DNA of 64,000 nucleotides from contig OY743179.1 of assembly GCA_963555705.1 (NCBI GenBank), positions 20,964,692-21,028,691 of the forward strand, given 5' to 3'. Within the stretch, counting starts at the first letter, position 1; each line of letters begins with the position of its first letter. Below the pieces are notes generated by a model, which was not told the DNA's origin, made no database searches, and saw nothing but the letters and a program-made list of their open reading frames with translations. Source of the stretch: Ligustrum vulgare (taxonomy: Eukaryota > Streptophyta > Magnoliopsida > Lamiales > Oleaceae). The position numbers and the translations under genes are program-made. Positions 35,767 through 46,898 of the stretch are shown here, one piece after another.

Positions 35767-36495
35767 TGCCTCATTAAAACCTTGCTAAGAAAACCCAGTG
35801 GGATAAAACTTGAGCGAAGGAAAAAGAGTACAGCTGCTCCCCCTGATGTTGGCCATCATTAATCATTGAGTCTAATATCCAAAATGACATCAATGATAAG
35901 TAGTACAAATCATGTACTGAAATCTGAAGTACTTCACTGCTTCAGTTCTTTAGTGCTTTAGTGCTGCCTCGTTAAAACCTTGTCAGTAAAACCCAATGGG
36001 ACAAAATCTGAACGAAGGAAAAAGAGTACAACCGCTGCCTCGTTAAAACCTTGTCAGGAAAACCCTGTGGGACAAAACCTGGACGAAGGAAAAAGAGTAC
36101 AGCATGACAGCATGATTCTCCCCCTGAAATGTGCAATCAAGTATTCATGAACCTTTTGAATAATGATATCATCTTTCTTCTGGAATATATATGAAAATCT
36201 TCTTGTGTATAGCCGATATCATAACATTCTTCATAAGATGTGTATGATTTTCTTCATTTGTTGATATCATTCCAGTATAACAATGTGTTGCTGAATTATA
36301 GCTTGTTGATAGCTATGATGATGCCTCAAAAACCTTGCTAGGAAAACCTTGTGGGACAAAACCTCAGCGAAGGGAAAAAGAGTACATTATTCTCATTAAT
36401 TTTCATCAATACGCTTCAGCTGTTGCCTCATTAAAAACCTTGCTAGGAAAACCCTGTAGGACAAAACCTCAGCTAAGGGAAAAAGAGTGCAACGC
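35767..36495 (-). repeat. Five copies of a Copia 3'-end module
   Basis: Plus-strand copies start near 35767, 35965, 36033, 36323 and 36423. Each runs GCCTC.TTAAAACCTTG, then AAAACCC.GTGGGA.AAAACCT, then GAAGG.AAAAAGAGTAC. On the minus strand this is the GTACTCTTTTTCCTTCG motif that plant Copia elements often carry once near the 3' LTR. Five copies indicates expansion. Confidence 0.75.
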
Positions 36496-36596
36496 GTATT
36501 TATTCCTTTTCATGGAATATCACAAGTATATTGATGCAATCTCGTATCTTTTCATCAAACATATCATTCATGATGAGCTTTACTAATTTATCGATT

Positions 36597-37080
36597 GCAT
36601 CTTTCACTTCTGGTGAATAATCAAATTTAGAATTTATTTCTGGTGAATAATCAAACCTAGAATTCACTTCCGGTGAATAATAAAATCTAGAATTCACTTT
36701 TGGTGAATAATTAAACATATTCATTTTTATTTTCACTTCTGGTGAATAATCAAATCTAGAATTCACTTCTAGTGAATAATAAAATCTAGAATTCACTTCT
36801 GGTGAATAATTAAACATATTCATTTTCATATTCACTTCTGGTGAATAATCAAATCTAGAATTGATTCACTCTTATCAAAATCTAGAATTCACTTCAGATG
36901 AATAATTAAATATTCATTTTCAAATTCACTTCTGGTGAATATTCATTTTCCAAATTCACTTCTGGTGAATATTCATTTTCAGGATTCACTTCTTGTGAAT
37001 ATTCATTTTCAGGACTCACTTCTGGTGAATATTCATTTTCTGGATTCACTTCTGGTGAATATTCATTTTCTGGTGGATAA
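36597..37080 (-). repeat. Array of ~33-bp units encoding YSPEVN-type peptides
   Basis: Plus-strand units such as ATTCACTTCTGGTGAATA recur about fifteen times. The minus frame reads repeats like FDYSPEVNSR (36600-36835) and ENEYSPEVNP (36930-37080). The unit also contains ATTCAC...GTGAAT, a short inverted repeat. Units are interrupted by stops between blocks. Function unknown. Confidence 0.8.
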
Positions 37081-37510
37081 TATAATTTTGCATATTGAAA
37101 ATCAATTGCATGCCCAAATATAATAATAGTACACTCCAATTTCACTTTCAACATATTATATCATGGAGTCATTTGTATCATTCTATAGTGATACTAATAT
37201 GGGCATATTGAACCTTTCAATGATTTATACATGTATGTTCTTGCACTTTATAAACTGCAATTTCTAATTTGCAGGAGCATAATCAATCATTGAAATAGAT
37301 ATCAATTTCGACATATAATCTACAATCATTTTACTTGAAATCCCAACGTACCGCGATCAACTGGTACATCAAAGAATACTCCCAAAGTACCGAGATGAGA
37401 AACATACATTTTGATCTCACTCATTGGTATATCAAAGAGCTCAAGCTAGTGATTTAGACTATAGTCTATCCACCATATGTCATGCCAGTTCAATGAAAAA
37501 ATTTGCGCGC

Positions 37511-37690
37511 AACGAGTCGTCTTTTACGACTGTGAAATATTTTTCATTTGTACATATAGTTACTGGCTTTACACATTTAAGTATTTGGACTTCAGGTCGC
37601 AACGAGTCGTCTTTTACGACTGTGAAATATTTTTCATTTGTACATATAATTACTGGCTTTACACATTTAAGCATTTGGACTTCAGGTCGC
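37511..37690. repeat. Two 90-bp tandem units
   Basis: AACGAGTCGTCTTTTACGAC starts at 37511 and again at 37601, and the following 70 bp are repeated with few changes. Each unit holds the inverted repeat GTCGT-CTTTT-ACGAC and ends with a TTCAGG/TTCTGG motif related to the neighbouring array. Confidence 0.85.
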
Positions 37691-38554
37691 AATTTGGACT
37701 TCTGGTCCTTGAACAATAATCCCTACATTGGGGTTATATACTTGGCCAAAGTATTATAATTTCATCAACCTCATTTTCATAAGAGGGTATGTAGTCGACT
37801 TATTTATCGATTCCATCTCAATATAACATAGAGAGATCTCTTTATATGTTCTATCATTAGGTACCTGAGTCTCTCATCATTTAACTATGTCTCTTTTACT
37901 CACTACGAGTATTTAGCCTCAAAGGGATCATTTCAATCATTCAAGAGATATTTATTTTTGGAATCGATAGTTATTATGCTTCAGGCATAATTACGCTTCA
38001 GGCGTGTTTTCACCATAATGTTCATAAACATTATATTATATCAATCGACTAAAAATGCCATAACACATGTCATTCTTTTAGAGATATAATCTCAATCATA
38101 TATCTAAGTGCGCTTTGGTGGATTGTATACATATCGCACTTTTACAAATCATAAAGCTTCATAAGCAAATCTTTATTTCATAGTATTGACATGTTGTATG
38201 TAAAATATTGCTGCATGAGAAATATTTATATTCAAGTTGTTCTCATAGCAAATAACCTGAGACTTTTAATCTGCTAAACCATTAGCAATATAATATTCTA
38301 TTATCTCAACTAATTCTTAAAATAATTAATGACTTTAAGATATATTCATGCTAGCATTTATCACTTTGCTCGTAATATCATTACTTGAGCAAATAATCAG
38401 TCATTCATTTCTTAGTGAGATAATTAATTTGCTTTTGAGAACAAGCAGCAATGATAACTTGTTAACCTGAATCTTCTGGTTCTTTAATTAATACCATTTT
38501 GAATTCTCAATAAATCTCATTTATTGAATTGGAATCTAACCAATCATTATAGAA

Positions 38555-38760
38555 CTTCAGGTTCAGCAAGATATTTCACTTGTACATATGTATGAACTTC
38601 TGGTTCAATATAGTATACATATTTCACTTATACGTATGAACTTCTGGTTCAGCAAGATATTTCACTTGTACATATGTATGAACTTCTGGTTCAATACAGT
38701 ATTCATTTTATCAGTACGTATTTCTGTATAGTTGAACTTCTGGTTCAATACAATATTCAA
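38555..38760. repeat. GAACTTCTGGTTCA repeats
   Basis: Five occurrences of GAACTTC(A/T)GGTTCA, near 38554, 38596, 38638, 38680 and 38733, separated by ATATTTCACTTGTACATATG-like spacers, at about 42-53 bp spacing. The minus frame encodes EPEVHT-like peptides, related to the YSPEV array. Confidence 0.7.
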
Positions 38761-39699
38761 GGAAATATCTCATCATCTCAATCTTGTCGCCAAATCTTCC
38801 CTTATATCGAAAAAGGTAATGACGCATTATCTAATTGTTCCTACCTTTTCAATAATTTATTCCATTATTTCTTAATGGAATCACTGACACGCGAAGCCAT
38901 CGCTCTTTTACGCGTTTGAATAATGCATTTAAATAGATGATTTGGGAAGAAGGCTAGATCCATAAAAAAAATGGATATCATAATTTCAAATATTCGCAAA
39001 TATTATTTCAATCTTCCGGTAAATGTTTTGAAAAGAATTTACCGAGTTCGACTTGAAAGATTGAGGTAAATCTTTTGATATATATTTAAAATATTTTTCT
39101 TTTTCCTTTCTTGAGTTTTATAAAGGCTAGAAAATAAATCACTAAAAGGTGAGTATGATGATTTTGTCAAAAGTAAATCTTCACTTTCTCAAAAGACGAG
39201 CGAAAATAGTGAAGTTTTTTCGGTTTTTAAATAGCCAAACCTTTTTCATAGTTCATGCATCCCAAAATAACATTTTCTCGTAAGTTTACTTTCAAAAATG
39301 TAAGGACCAAAACTTCGACAGATCAAAACTATCTGTATATTTTGTGGATCAAAAGTAGGAAAATGTTTTGGGTATCTAGAAGCAGCCGTGGATTTAGGAA
39401 ATTGGAACCAAGCGAAAATGGAGTCCGCTTAATATAAATTTAACTTTGTGAACCCTAGAATAAATGGTGGTAGAATACAGAGTATTCTTACTCTTGAAAC
39501 ACACCTCTTTATGTTCCTCAAAATATCAGAGGTGGTAGGATACGACTAGAGTATGGAGTATTTCTTAGGATACGGCTACTCCCGAAATACATCTCTAATT
39601 TTGAGGATCATAAATGTTTCCTCCTTTATATTTTGCATGTATGACTCGTTTATACTTCTTCAGGAGCAATAATAATATCATTTCAGTATGTTTAGATGA

Positions 39700-39830
39700 T
39701 AATTTTTACTTCTTCTGGAGTAAATATGTACTTCTTCTGGAATACATAAGTGCTTGTGCAAGAACTTTTCTGGAGTAAAAATGTACTTCTTCTGGAATAC
39801 ATAAGTGCTCGTGCAAGAACTTTTCCAGAC
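39700..39830. repeat. TACTTCTTCTGGA repeats
   Basis: A roughly 57-bp unit (TGTACTTCTTCTGGAATACA, then TAAGTGCT.GTGCAAGAAC) occurs twice in tandem, with a partial copy before it. Again the core is CTTCTGG. Confidence 0.7.
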
Positions 39831-40483
39831 ATTTATCATCTAATATTCATCTCATAATACTGATGAGATTATTTTCACATTAACCATATCCGTGCTATTA
39901 TGTGATATTATTTTATCATACATCAACATTCTCTTGTTGAATAATTTTCATCCACCCTTTCAAATACAGATATTGGTAACTTCTGGTACCATTTGATAAA
40001 ATATTTTTATCAACATTCAATAATAATAATAATATTAACCTCTAATAATAATTAGTTTGGGCTCCACAAGTTATTTCTAATTCACATGCATGTTCCAATT
40101 GTGTGATTAACATGATTATTACTCAGTATTATTAATCATGTCAATCAAATATTATAAAATATGGTTAATATATTAAAAAGTATACTAACCTTTGGTGGAC
40201 AGCATATTTTCCACTATGAAGATCATGGGCAACACTCAACTTTGATATTTGGTGCTTTCACTATCTTTGTACGTATTTGACTCATTGTTGTCACCACTAA
40301 TAATTTAGTGGGTATCTTCTTCATAAAATAATTATCACTTTGCACATGTAAGCAGCCCATTACAGTGGGTCATTTCATCATCTCCCAATCGCTCCATTAC
40401 GCATCTAATGTTGTCTCCATTAAAAATTTCCACTTGCTAAAAAAAATGATGGCAGTTCATTTGGTATCACTTTCCACCATTTC

Positions 40484-40660
40484 CACCTATTAACATGATT
40501 ATCACTTTCCACCATTTTTCAGCACTCAGCACCAAGGATCACTTTCCAGCTTTTCCACCAATTAATATGATTATCACTTTCCACCTATTAACATGATTAT
40601 CACTTTCCACCATTTTTCAGCACTCAGCACCAAGGATCACTTTCCAGCTTTTCCACCTCC
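40484..40660. repeat. Tandem duplication in the element leader
   Basis: A block of about 75-95 bp (TTAACATGATTATCACTTTC, then CATTTTTCAGCACTCAGCAC and a TTTCCAGCTTTTCCACC end) occurs twice with near identity. A second duplication of about 41 bp built on GCTGCTGCTGTTTTGCTGCT is at 41010-41095. Confidence 0.8.
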
Positions 40661-41164
40661 ACGAGATCCCGCCTATTGCTTTTCTTCTTCCAGCCTGTTG
40701 CTTGCTTTTCTTCTTCCAGTAACAGCTGCTCCAGCTAAGAAGTAACTAACACTTGAGGCATCACCTTCGAAGCTGATAGGTAGAAGCTGCTGTTGAAACA
40801 AAGAAGTAGTGGCTGCGGCAATCTGGAAAGCTGTTGCTGCAGCTGAAACAGGAGGAGAAGCACAGCTGCTGGTGGATTAATATTATTCCTGATTTTATTG
40901 CTACTGCTGGAACTAAGCTTCTGCAGCCTGGAAGAAGAAGAAGGTGTAACTGCCATAGCCGAACTGAAATAACACTGGTTCGAACTGCAGCTGCTGTTAA
41001 CCGGACTGCTACTGCTGTTTTGCTGCTGAGGTGAACACTACTAGTTGCTGCTGCTGTTTTGCTGCTAAGGTGAACACTGCTAGTTGCTGCTGCTGCGAAT
41101 CTGGGAGTTGATAGCAACGGCGGGTTTGGAAGCTGTGGTGGAGGCGGCGGTAAATAAAAAAAAT

Positions 41165-41445
41165 CGCGATCGGGGCCAAGCTCACCAGAGAACATACGGA
41201 GCATGGTCTCCGGCTCCATGATGGTGAAGGTGGTGGATGCCTGATGCCTCAATTGACATGTTAACGCCGCCGTGTTCACCGAATACGTGGCCCGTATTGG
41301 ATAGCGCCGCCGCTGGATCTCCCATATCATTGGTTTCATCGCCTTCTTGGCTGCGATGAAATCTTCTCGATCCCATTGATCCTCGGATCCTGATCTTTTC
41401 TTGCTAAAGACGTTGAAACCATTGTGATTAATTCTTGTATCTCCT
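41165..41445 (-). pseudogene. Captured fragment resembling the first exon of methionine gamma-lyase
   Basis: On the minus strand, pieces of a plant methionine gamma-lyase-like PLP enzyme N-terminus appear in order across two frames: DQWDREDFIAAKKAMK (frame a, about 41375), GDPAAALSNTGHVFGEHGGV and NMSIEAS (frame b, about 41240-41330), then TTFTIMEPETMLRMFSGELG and PDRDFF (frame a, about 41170-41230). Frame changes lie near 41340 and at a 7-bp duplication around GGCATC (about 41240). The homology ends close to the DFF(I)Y position, after which a CCGCC-rich sequence begins. The PLP lysine and active-site part are absent, so no enzyme is made. It lies just downstream of the element's primer site. 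Identification is from memory of the family. Confidence 0.75.
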
Positions 41446-41611
41446 GTCAAGATCCGAGATCCATCTGGAGAACTGTACGAGAATTTCTTTTGGATGATTC
41501 ACCAAGATTAATTCATATTTTCTGGGAATCAGAAGAACGGTCAATATAGATTTTTCTATTTACTCAATTAGTTAGAGACTCGTGCTTAGTTAGAGACTCG
41601 TGCTGATAACG

Positions 41612-41830
41612 TGTTGTAAAAACGTCGAAATCATAACAACGAGAAATAGATAGAGAGATCTTGGATGGAGAGAATGAGAGATTAGAGAGAATTTCTCTCC
41701 AAGAGATGTGTCTATTACAAAGGAAATGGCTCCTATTTATAGGAGTGGACAATGTCACAATTGTAATATTGTAAAGCTTACAGGGATATAATGGTAATGT
41801 CATTCACATATTTATATATTATTTATAACA
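41612..41830 (-). repeat. 5' LTR of the non-autonomous element
   Basis: 219 bp, same sequence as 35516-35734 as far as I can read. On the minus strand transcription would start here (TATAAATAGG box) and run into the captured gene fragment. Confidence 0.92.
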
Positions 41831-42394
41831 GTGATGTTTTTTTCTTATCCATAAGCATCATAATATGAGTGCAAATGAAACACATTCTTTTCTTGTCATC
41901 ATGCTAGCAAATAAGTTATGACGTCCATAACATAATTTCTCAAATTTATCTCATAGAGATATTCTTTTCTTTTCTCATGCAATTAAGCATACAAAATCAC
42001 ACAAATCCACATAATCACGTGCAATTATAATCTAAATCAATTAGTGGGGGTGAGTCTACCTTTAACGTTACGAGTTCTCAAAAATTGGAGCGGGAATAGT
42101 ACGTCAGCTTCTCAAATCATCAACTGCTTCGTCTAGCCAAAAAGTAAATTAATTAAATTAGTATTTTAGAGATTTAAATATTTAAACGTGACAAATAAAT
42201 AAAGTTGAGGGCTAGGTAGAAATTTTGAGAAACTGAATTTCAAAAGTTTTGGTACTGAAATAGTATTTTACGAAAATAAGGGCTGATTTGTAAATTATAA
42301 AACATTTGAAACTAAATTGAAATCATTTAAAATAAGAGGACTGAAATTAACATATTTTGAAACTTGGGACTGAAAGGTAAAATTTGAAAACTTA

Positions 42395-43169
42395 GCCCCT
42401 GTTCTCTTTGCTGTTTTGAGGTCGTTTTCTGTTTTTATTTTCGAAAACGCATTTTGGAAAACAAAAAAAAAAAAATTGTACACAAAACGCAAAACGGCCA
42501 AAACCTCGCTTTGGGCGTTTTGTGTGTATTTCGACAACAAATGTTCAAAACGCGTTTTGGGATTTTTTTTTTTTTAAAGAATTATCTTAATTTAGAACTA
42601 AGCTTAATATAAAGTTTTTTTTTATTATTATTATTGTTTTTAGAATTATCCTAACTTGAAACTAAGTCTAAATATTTTTTTTTTTAGAATTATCATAACT
42701 TGGAACTAAGTTTAAATAAAGTTTTATTGAATTCAATATCAACATTACAAAAAAAATTAAGTGAGAATTCTTGTTATTATATTTCAAAAAATGCACTGAT
42801 AAATAGACTCTGGTGGTTCTGAAAGAACTTGCATTTTCTGAATTTTAATAGAAGTAGAGTTTTTTCAAATCTCGAACCTGACCAAACTGTGTTAATATAG
42901 ACTCTTAATGCTCACATTAGTGTGTTGCATGTAACCATGTTTTCAGTGTATTGTGAAAGGAAATTTGAGTTTGAATTAGTAGTATTCTGCAAGCAAATTA
43001 ATTAAAAATAATTTAAGTAGTATTCTGCAAAATTTCAAACAGAGCGTGTTTTCCAGCTTTTCATTTTCAAAAACAGTTTTCAGCAAATTTGAAAACAAAA
43101 ATAAAAACAGGAAATACAAAACATTTTCGAAAATGAAAATACAAAATAAAATACAAACAGAACGCCACC
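42395..43169. mobile_element. 775-bp Harbinger/Tourist-like MITE in the Gypsy LTR
   Basis: Absent from the sister LTR at 28650, where the sequence is uninterrupted; here it is flanked by TTA on both sides (42392-42394 and 43170-43172). The ends are imperfectly inverted: GCCCCTGTTCTCTTTG against GGTGGCGTTCTGTTTG in reverse complement, followed by TTTTCGAAAA-type stretches on both sides. The 3-bp TTA duplication is typical of PIF/Harbinger. No transposase is encoded. Confidence 0.82.
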
Positions 43170-44468
43170 TTAATTTTTATAAAAACATTTTACTTCTCTC
43201 TCTTTCCCAAATCAGACAAGAGAGAGAGAGATGCAGGGAGGTCGCGGCGAGCGACCGAAAGGAGGGACTCCGCCCTCCGGTTTCCACCGCCGACCGGAGG
43301 CGGATGTAGCGCCACCTTCGCGTGGCGGCGCTGATGCGGTTGGGGGTGATTTTGGTTCGTATGTGGGTGCGAAATAGAAGCAAAATGAGGCTTGAGGTCC
43401 CGGTTTTAGGCTGCGAGGTCGTGGATTTCCGGCGTTTAATCCGGTTAGCAGGTGGCGGTAGGTAAGTGTTTGGATTTCTCTTGATTTATTGGTTTGATTT
43501 TTGGGAAAAATGATGTGGATTGAGGTTGGGCATGGCTGCGGTAGTGGTGGTCGCGGGTGGTTGCAGGGGCGTTTCTTGGAGTTGAGATGGTGGTGGTGCT
43601 GTTGTGTGGTGATTTTCGTGGGTGAGGGCCACGGGTTGTGTGATAGTGAATGGTGGTTCGATTGGGTTGGTTAGGCAGTGATGATAACAGTGGTGGTGTT
43701 TGTTGGCTCGACTGGCGATGAAGGTGGAAGAGGTTGGTTGTGGTCGTGATGGTGGTTTCGTTTGTGACATGGGTCTTGCAGAGAAATTGAAGATTGGTGA
43801 GGACTGTGAGGTGCAATGCAGTAGAGAAGAAAATTACCAGAGTGTCGTCTGGCTTGGTGAGTTCGTGTGGGAGGAGGATTTGAGTATATGCCACTGTTGG
43901 TTTTGCTGAATTTGGTAGGTTGAGGGAATCTGCTGATTGAAGAAGAAATGCAGGAATTGAAATCACTGAATGCAGAATTGAGGGAGAGAATCAGGGATGA
44001 AGTTAGTGACTAACCATTGAAGGAGAGGGCTGATAGATGGAAAAAGCAGATTGTTGGGTATGATAAAACGTATGTGAATTTGAAAAAAAAAAAAAAAATG
44101 TGTGATTTACGGGTAAATTTTATGGAAATGTGGGGAAAAGAATTGTTCATACCAATTGGGATTGTGATGAATAGCTAAGTTTGGGGATTAAAGCAATTTA
44201 AATTGGACAAGGTTAAAAATGTGGAAATACATGAATTGGGATTTTAAAATCATTAAAATTTGAATTAATATTTAAAATGGTGACATTGGAATATATTTTA
44301 AATAAAGTTCGAAAATTTAATTACGATGGAAATTAATTTAATTTCATTTATAATTTGGCTAGAAGACTACTCTTTTAAATTAAATTGGAAAATTCGTAGC
44401 GACGCGCATTTAAAGTTTTAAAACATTTTATTTAAAAAGAAATGAAAATTCCCGGTCGCTACAATAGT

Positions 44469-45175
44469 CCAATCCAAATTCTAACAACAAAGGTAAGTTA
44501 CTGTAAATGACGGCAAGAAAATTAATAGCTTAAATAAAGATTGTTAATTATAATTTACATAAGCAGTAAGCTAAAGAAAAAAAATGACAAGACAACTAGA
44601 CAAGAACCAAAACTCGGTCAGTTCACACTCACCCTCACGGTCTCACCCACTGTCCCACACTCTCTGCTCCAGACTTTGGAGGATCGGAGATTACTCATAG
44701 TCGGACGAAGGCGGCCAGCGAGTTGTGTGCGCCGGTGAGATGCCGGATGTGAGCGTGGCAACGAGCAGATCAGTGGACTGGTGCGTACAGCGTGCCACAG
44801 AGAAGAGACAGAGGTAAACTATTCTGATTTCTGATATGATTTAGGTTTGTTTCCTGTTGGTTGGGTTAGGTAATATTATTTAGGTTTAATTTATGGGCTT
44901 GTGATGTAGGCTCGCCTACGATAATTTTCACGATTAAAACAATCGCCAATTTCTCAAGAAAATGATTGCAATTCATAAAAAACCCCAAACTTTTATTTGA
45001 ATTCAACTGAGAAACCTAGAACAATGAAGGAAACGTTTAAATAGAGAAAACCTAACGGGCTTTCATGTGGTTTTTGTAATCCCCTAATTTAGACTTACAA
45101 AACCTCTAGCAGGTACGGATTCATAAATCGAAAACCACATATACACTCCTCAAGTATCTCAGTGTTTAATTCCGC
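44469..45175. other. Gap between the Gypsy element and the FAR1-like pseudogene
   Basis: 44600-44815 is GC-richer than its surroundings and ends in GAGACAGAG|GTAAAC, which could be a leader exon with a donor on the plus strand. It might belong to the FAR1-like gene, or be the 5' end of the hAT element cut off by the Gypsy insertion. No convincing ORF. 44880-45170 is AT-rich. Confidence 0.35.
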
Positions 45176-46898
45176 AAACGGGGCAAACGTTCACAACGAT
45201 AGATGATGCATTTGAACACTACAATCAATATGCTCGAGCAACTTGATTTAGTACACGAAGATGTAATGGTAAAAAAAAAAAGAAGGGAACAAATGAGTAT
45301 GTGTGGAAATTATTTGTGTGCTATAAGCAGGGTACAACAAATGAGAACTATCATCTACATGTGAAAAATGATGTGCCACGTACTGGAGAACGGAATCGTG
45401 GCCACATACGGTGTTGCTGCAATGCTAGATTGTTTATTGTGAAGGAACAAACAGGGGAATGGGCAGTGAGTCAATTTTTTGAGGAACACAACCATCCTTT
45501 GACTATGCCAAGCATGGTGCATTTGTTGCTATCCCATAGGACATTGTCGACAACGAAGAAGTCATTAGTTGAACAGTTTTCTGAATCTAATATTCCTACT
45601 TTTCAGCAAGTGCGTCTATTTGAGATAGATTCTGGCGGTTTGTCATCTATTAGGTTTGGAGAGAGAGACGTTAGGAACCACGAGAGGAATAAACGACATG
45701 AGAAGTTTGGGAAAGATGCCGAGTTTCTAATTGAGCATTTTATGTTTGAGAGGGAGAAAAACCCAAACTTTTTCTTTGACTATGAGGTAGACGATGGAAA
45801 CAACTTTGCTAGATGTTTTTGGCTGACAGTAAATCTAGGAGGTCTTACGCGTACTTCAGAAATGTCGTGGTGTTTGACACAACATACAACACTAATAAGT
45901 ATTCTTTGGTGTTTGCACCTTTTGTTGGAGTCAATCATCACGGGCAATCAATTATTTTTGGCTGTGGGTTCCTCAGTCACGAAACAGTAGATTCATTTCT
46001 GTTGTTATTTTCAAAGTTTATTGAAGCAATGCCGACTCATGCACCCCCAGGAGTAATCATCACCGATCAAGATGCGACTATGTCAAAAGCTATCTCTAAA
46101 GTCATGCCATTCACCTTGCACCGTTATTGTTTGTGGCATCTAGTGAACAAATTCCCTGAGAAGATGAATGTGAGTTTGTATAATGGGCAGTATCATTTGT
46201 TGGTAAAAATCATAAAGTAGTCAGAAACACCAGAGAAGTTTGAGGTGCGTTGGAATAAGGTAATGGAAACTACAACTTTATCCAGTAATGAATGGCTCCA
46301 AACCATGTTTGAATTACGAGCAAGATGGTTTCCCGTATACGTAAATCATGTTTTTTCTGCTGGAATGTCTAGTAGCCAACGTTTTGAAAGTGGTCACTCT
46401 TTCTTAAAGAATTATGTGAACAGGAAGCACTCGTTGATTGAATTCATTTCTCGTTTTAATAGAGCCCTAGAGCATCAGAGGCATACATAGTTGGCTGCTA
46501 ATGATATAGGCCTAAACGAGATACCTAGATTAACATCTGTTGGCATGATGGAGCATCAGATGGCTCAAATATACATGAAAAAGATATTTTTGCTGTGGCA
46601 AAAGGAATTTGAACTAAACAAATTCTACCTCTACACGAGGGCATCAACTACTGCTGTGGCGAAAACATATAGATTGGAGCAATTTGGAAGTGAGAAAACA
46701 TGTGATCAAGAGCGGGTGATAACTTATTTTTCAGCATATGACTATGTATCATGTATCTATCATATGTTTGAATTCCATGGCTATCCATGTCGTCATATGC
46801 TATGCTACATGAAGAAAAAGCATGTACTACTTTTACCCGAGAACTATATTCTAAAAAGGTGGACTAAAAATGGCAAAGTAGCTCTTGTTTTTTTATAA
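45176..46898 (+). pseudogene. FAR1/MULE-like transposase-derived pseudogene
   Basis: The order of domains is that of FAR1-related proteins and Mutator-like transposases. The FAR1 DNA-binding region (DDAFEHYNQYARAT, 45210-45243) continues to HIRCCCNARLFI and EEHNHPL (about 45490). The MULE transposase core carries VVVFDTTYNTNKY, GVIITDQDATMSKAI and HRYCLWHLVNKFPEKM (45860-46165). A SWIM-type region has EFHGYPCRHML (46770-46805) and YILKRWTK. Defects: TGA at 45244, a frame change near 45825, TAG at 46218 and TAG at 46488. Since the rest is well preserved, inactivation looks recent. It could be a host FAR1-related gene copy or a transposon; no terminal inverted repeats were found. Confidence 0.82.

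Larger units (their letters stand above)
35516..41830 (-). mobile_element. Young non-autonomous LTR retrotransposon with gene fragment and short-repeat arrays
   Basis: Flanked by GTGAT (35511-35515 and 41831-41835). LTRs of 219 bp at both ends look identical by eye. On the minus strand the primer-binding side reads CGTTATCAGCACGAG just inside the right LTR, and the polypurine tract AAGGGGGAG lies just inside the left LTR. The 5.9 kb interior lacks Gag, protease, integrase and RT. Instead it holds a methionine gamma-lyase-like fragment (41165-41445), CTG/GCA-rich repeats, tandem duplications, and long stretches repeating ACTTCTGG. The 3' end has five copies of a module known from Copia 3' ends, so it is probably a Copia derivative mobilised by a relative. 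Confidence 0.88.
27717..44463 (-). mobile_element. Chromodomain Gypsy retrotransposon (Tekay-like) with two nested insertions
   Basis: LTRs at 27717-29946 and 35135-44463 flank a gag-pol region on the minus strand. The target duplication is exact: ATAGT at 27712-27716 and 44464-44468. Subtracting the 6,315 bp LTR element plus its 5 bp duplication, and the 775 bp MITE plus its 3 bp duplication, leaves 2,231 bp for the right LTR against 2,230 bp for the left. The primer site (GTATCAGAGCGGG on the minus strand, about 35115-35127) is of the initiator-Met type. The polypurine tract is next to 29946. A chromodomain at the integrase end and long LTRs suggest the Tekay/Del lineage. Confidence 0.92.
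35135..44463 (-). repeat. 5' LTR of the Gypsy element, interrupted twice
   Basis: Same sequence as 27717-29946, starting TGTGACACCCCGAG and ending CCCGGTCGCTACA. It is interrupted by the LTR element at 35516-41830 and the MITE at 42395-43169; both insertion points are exact by comparison with the uninterrupted copy. Confidence 0.92.
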
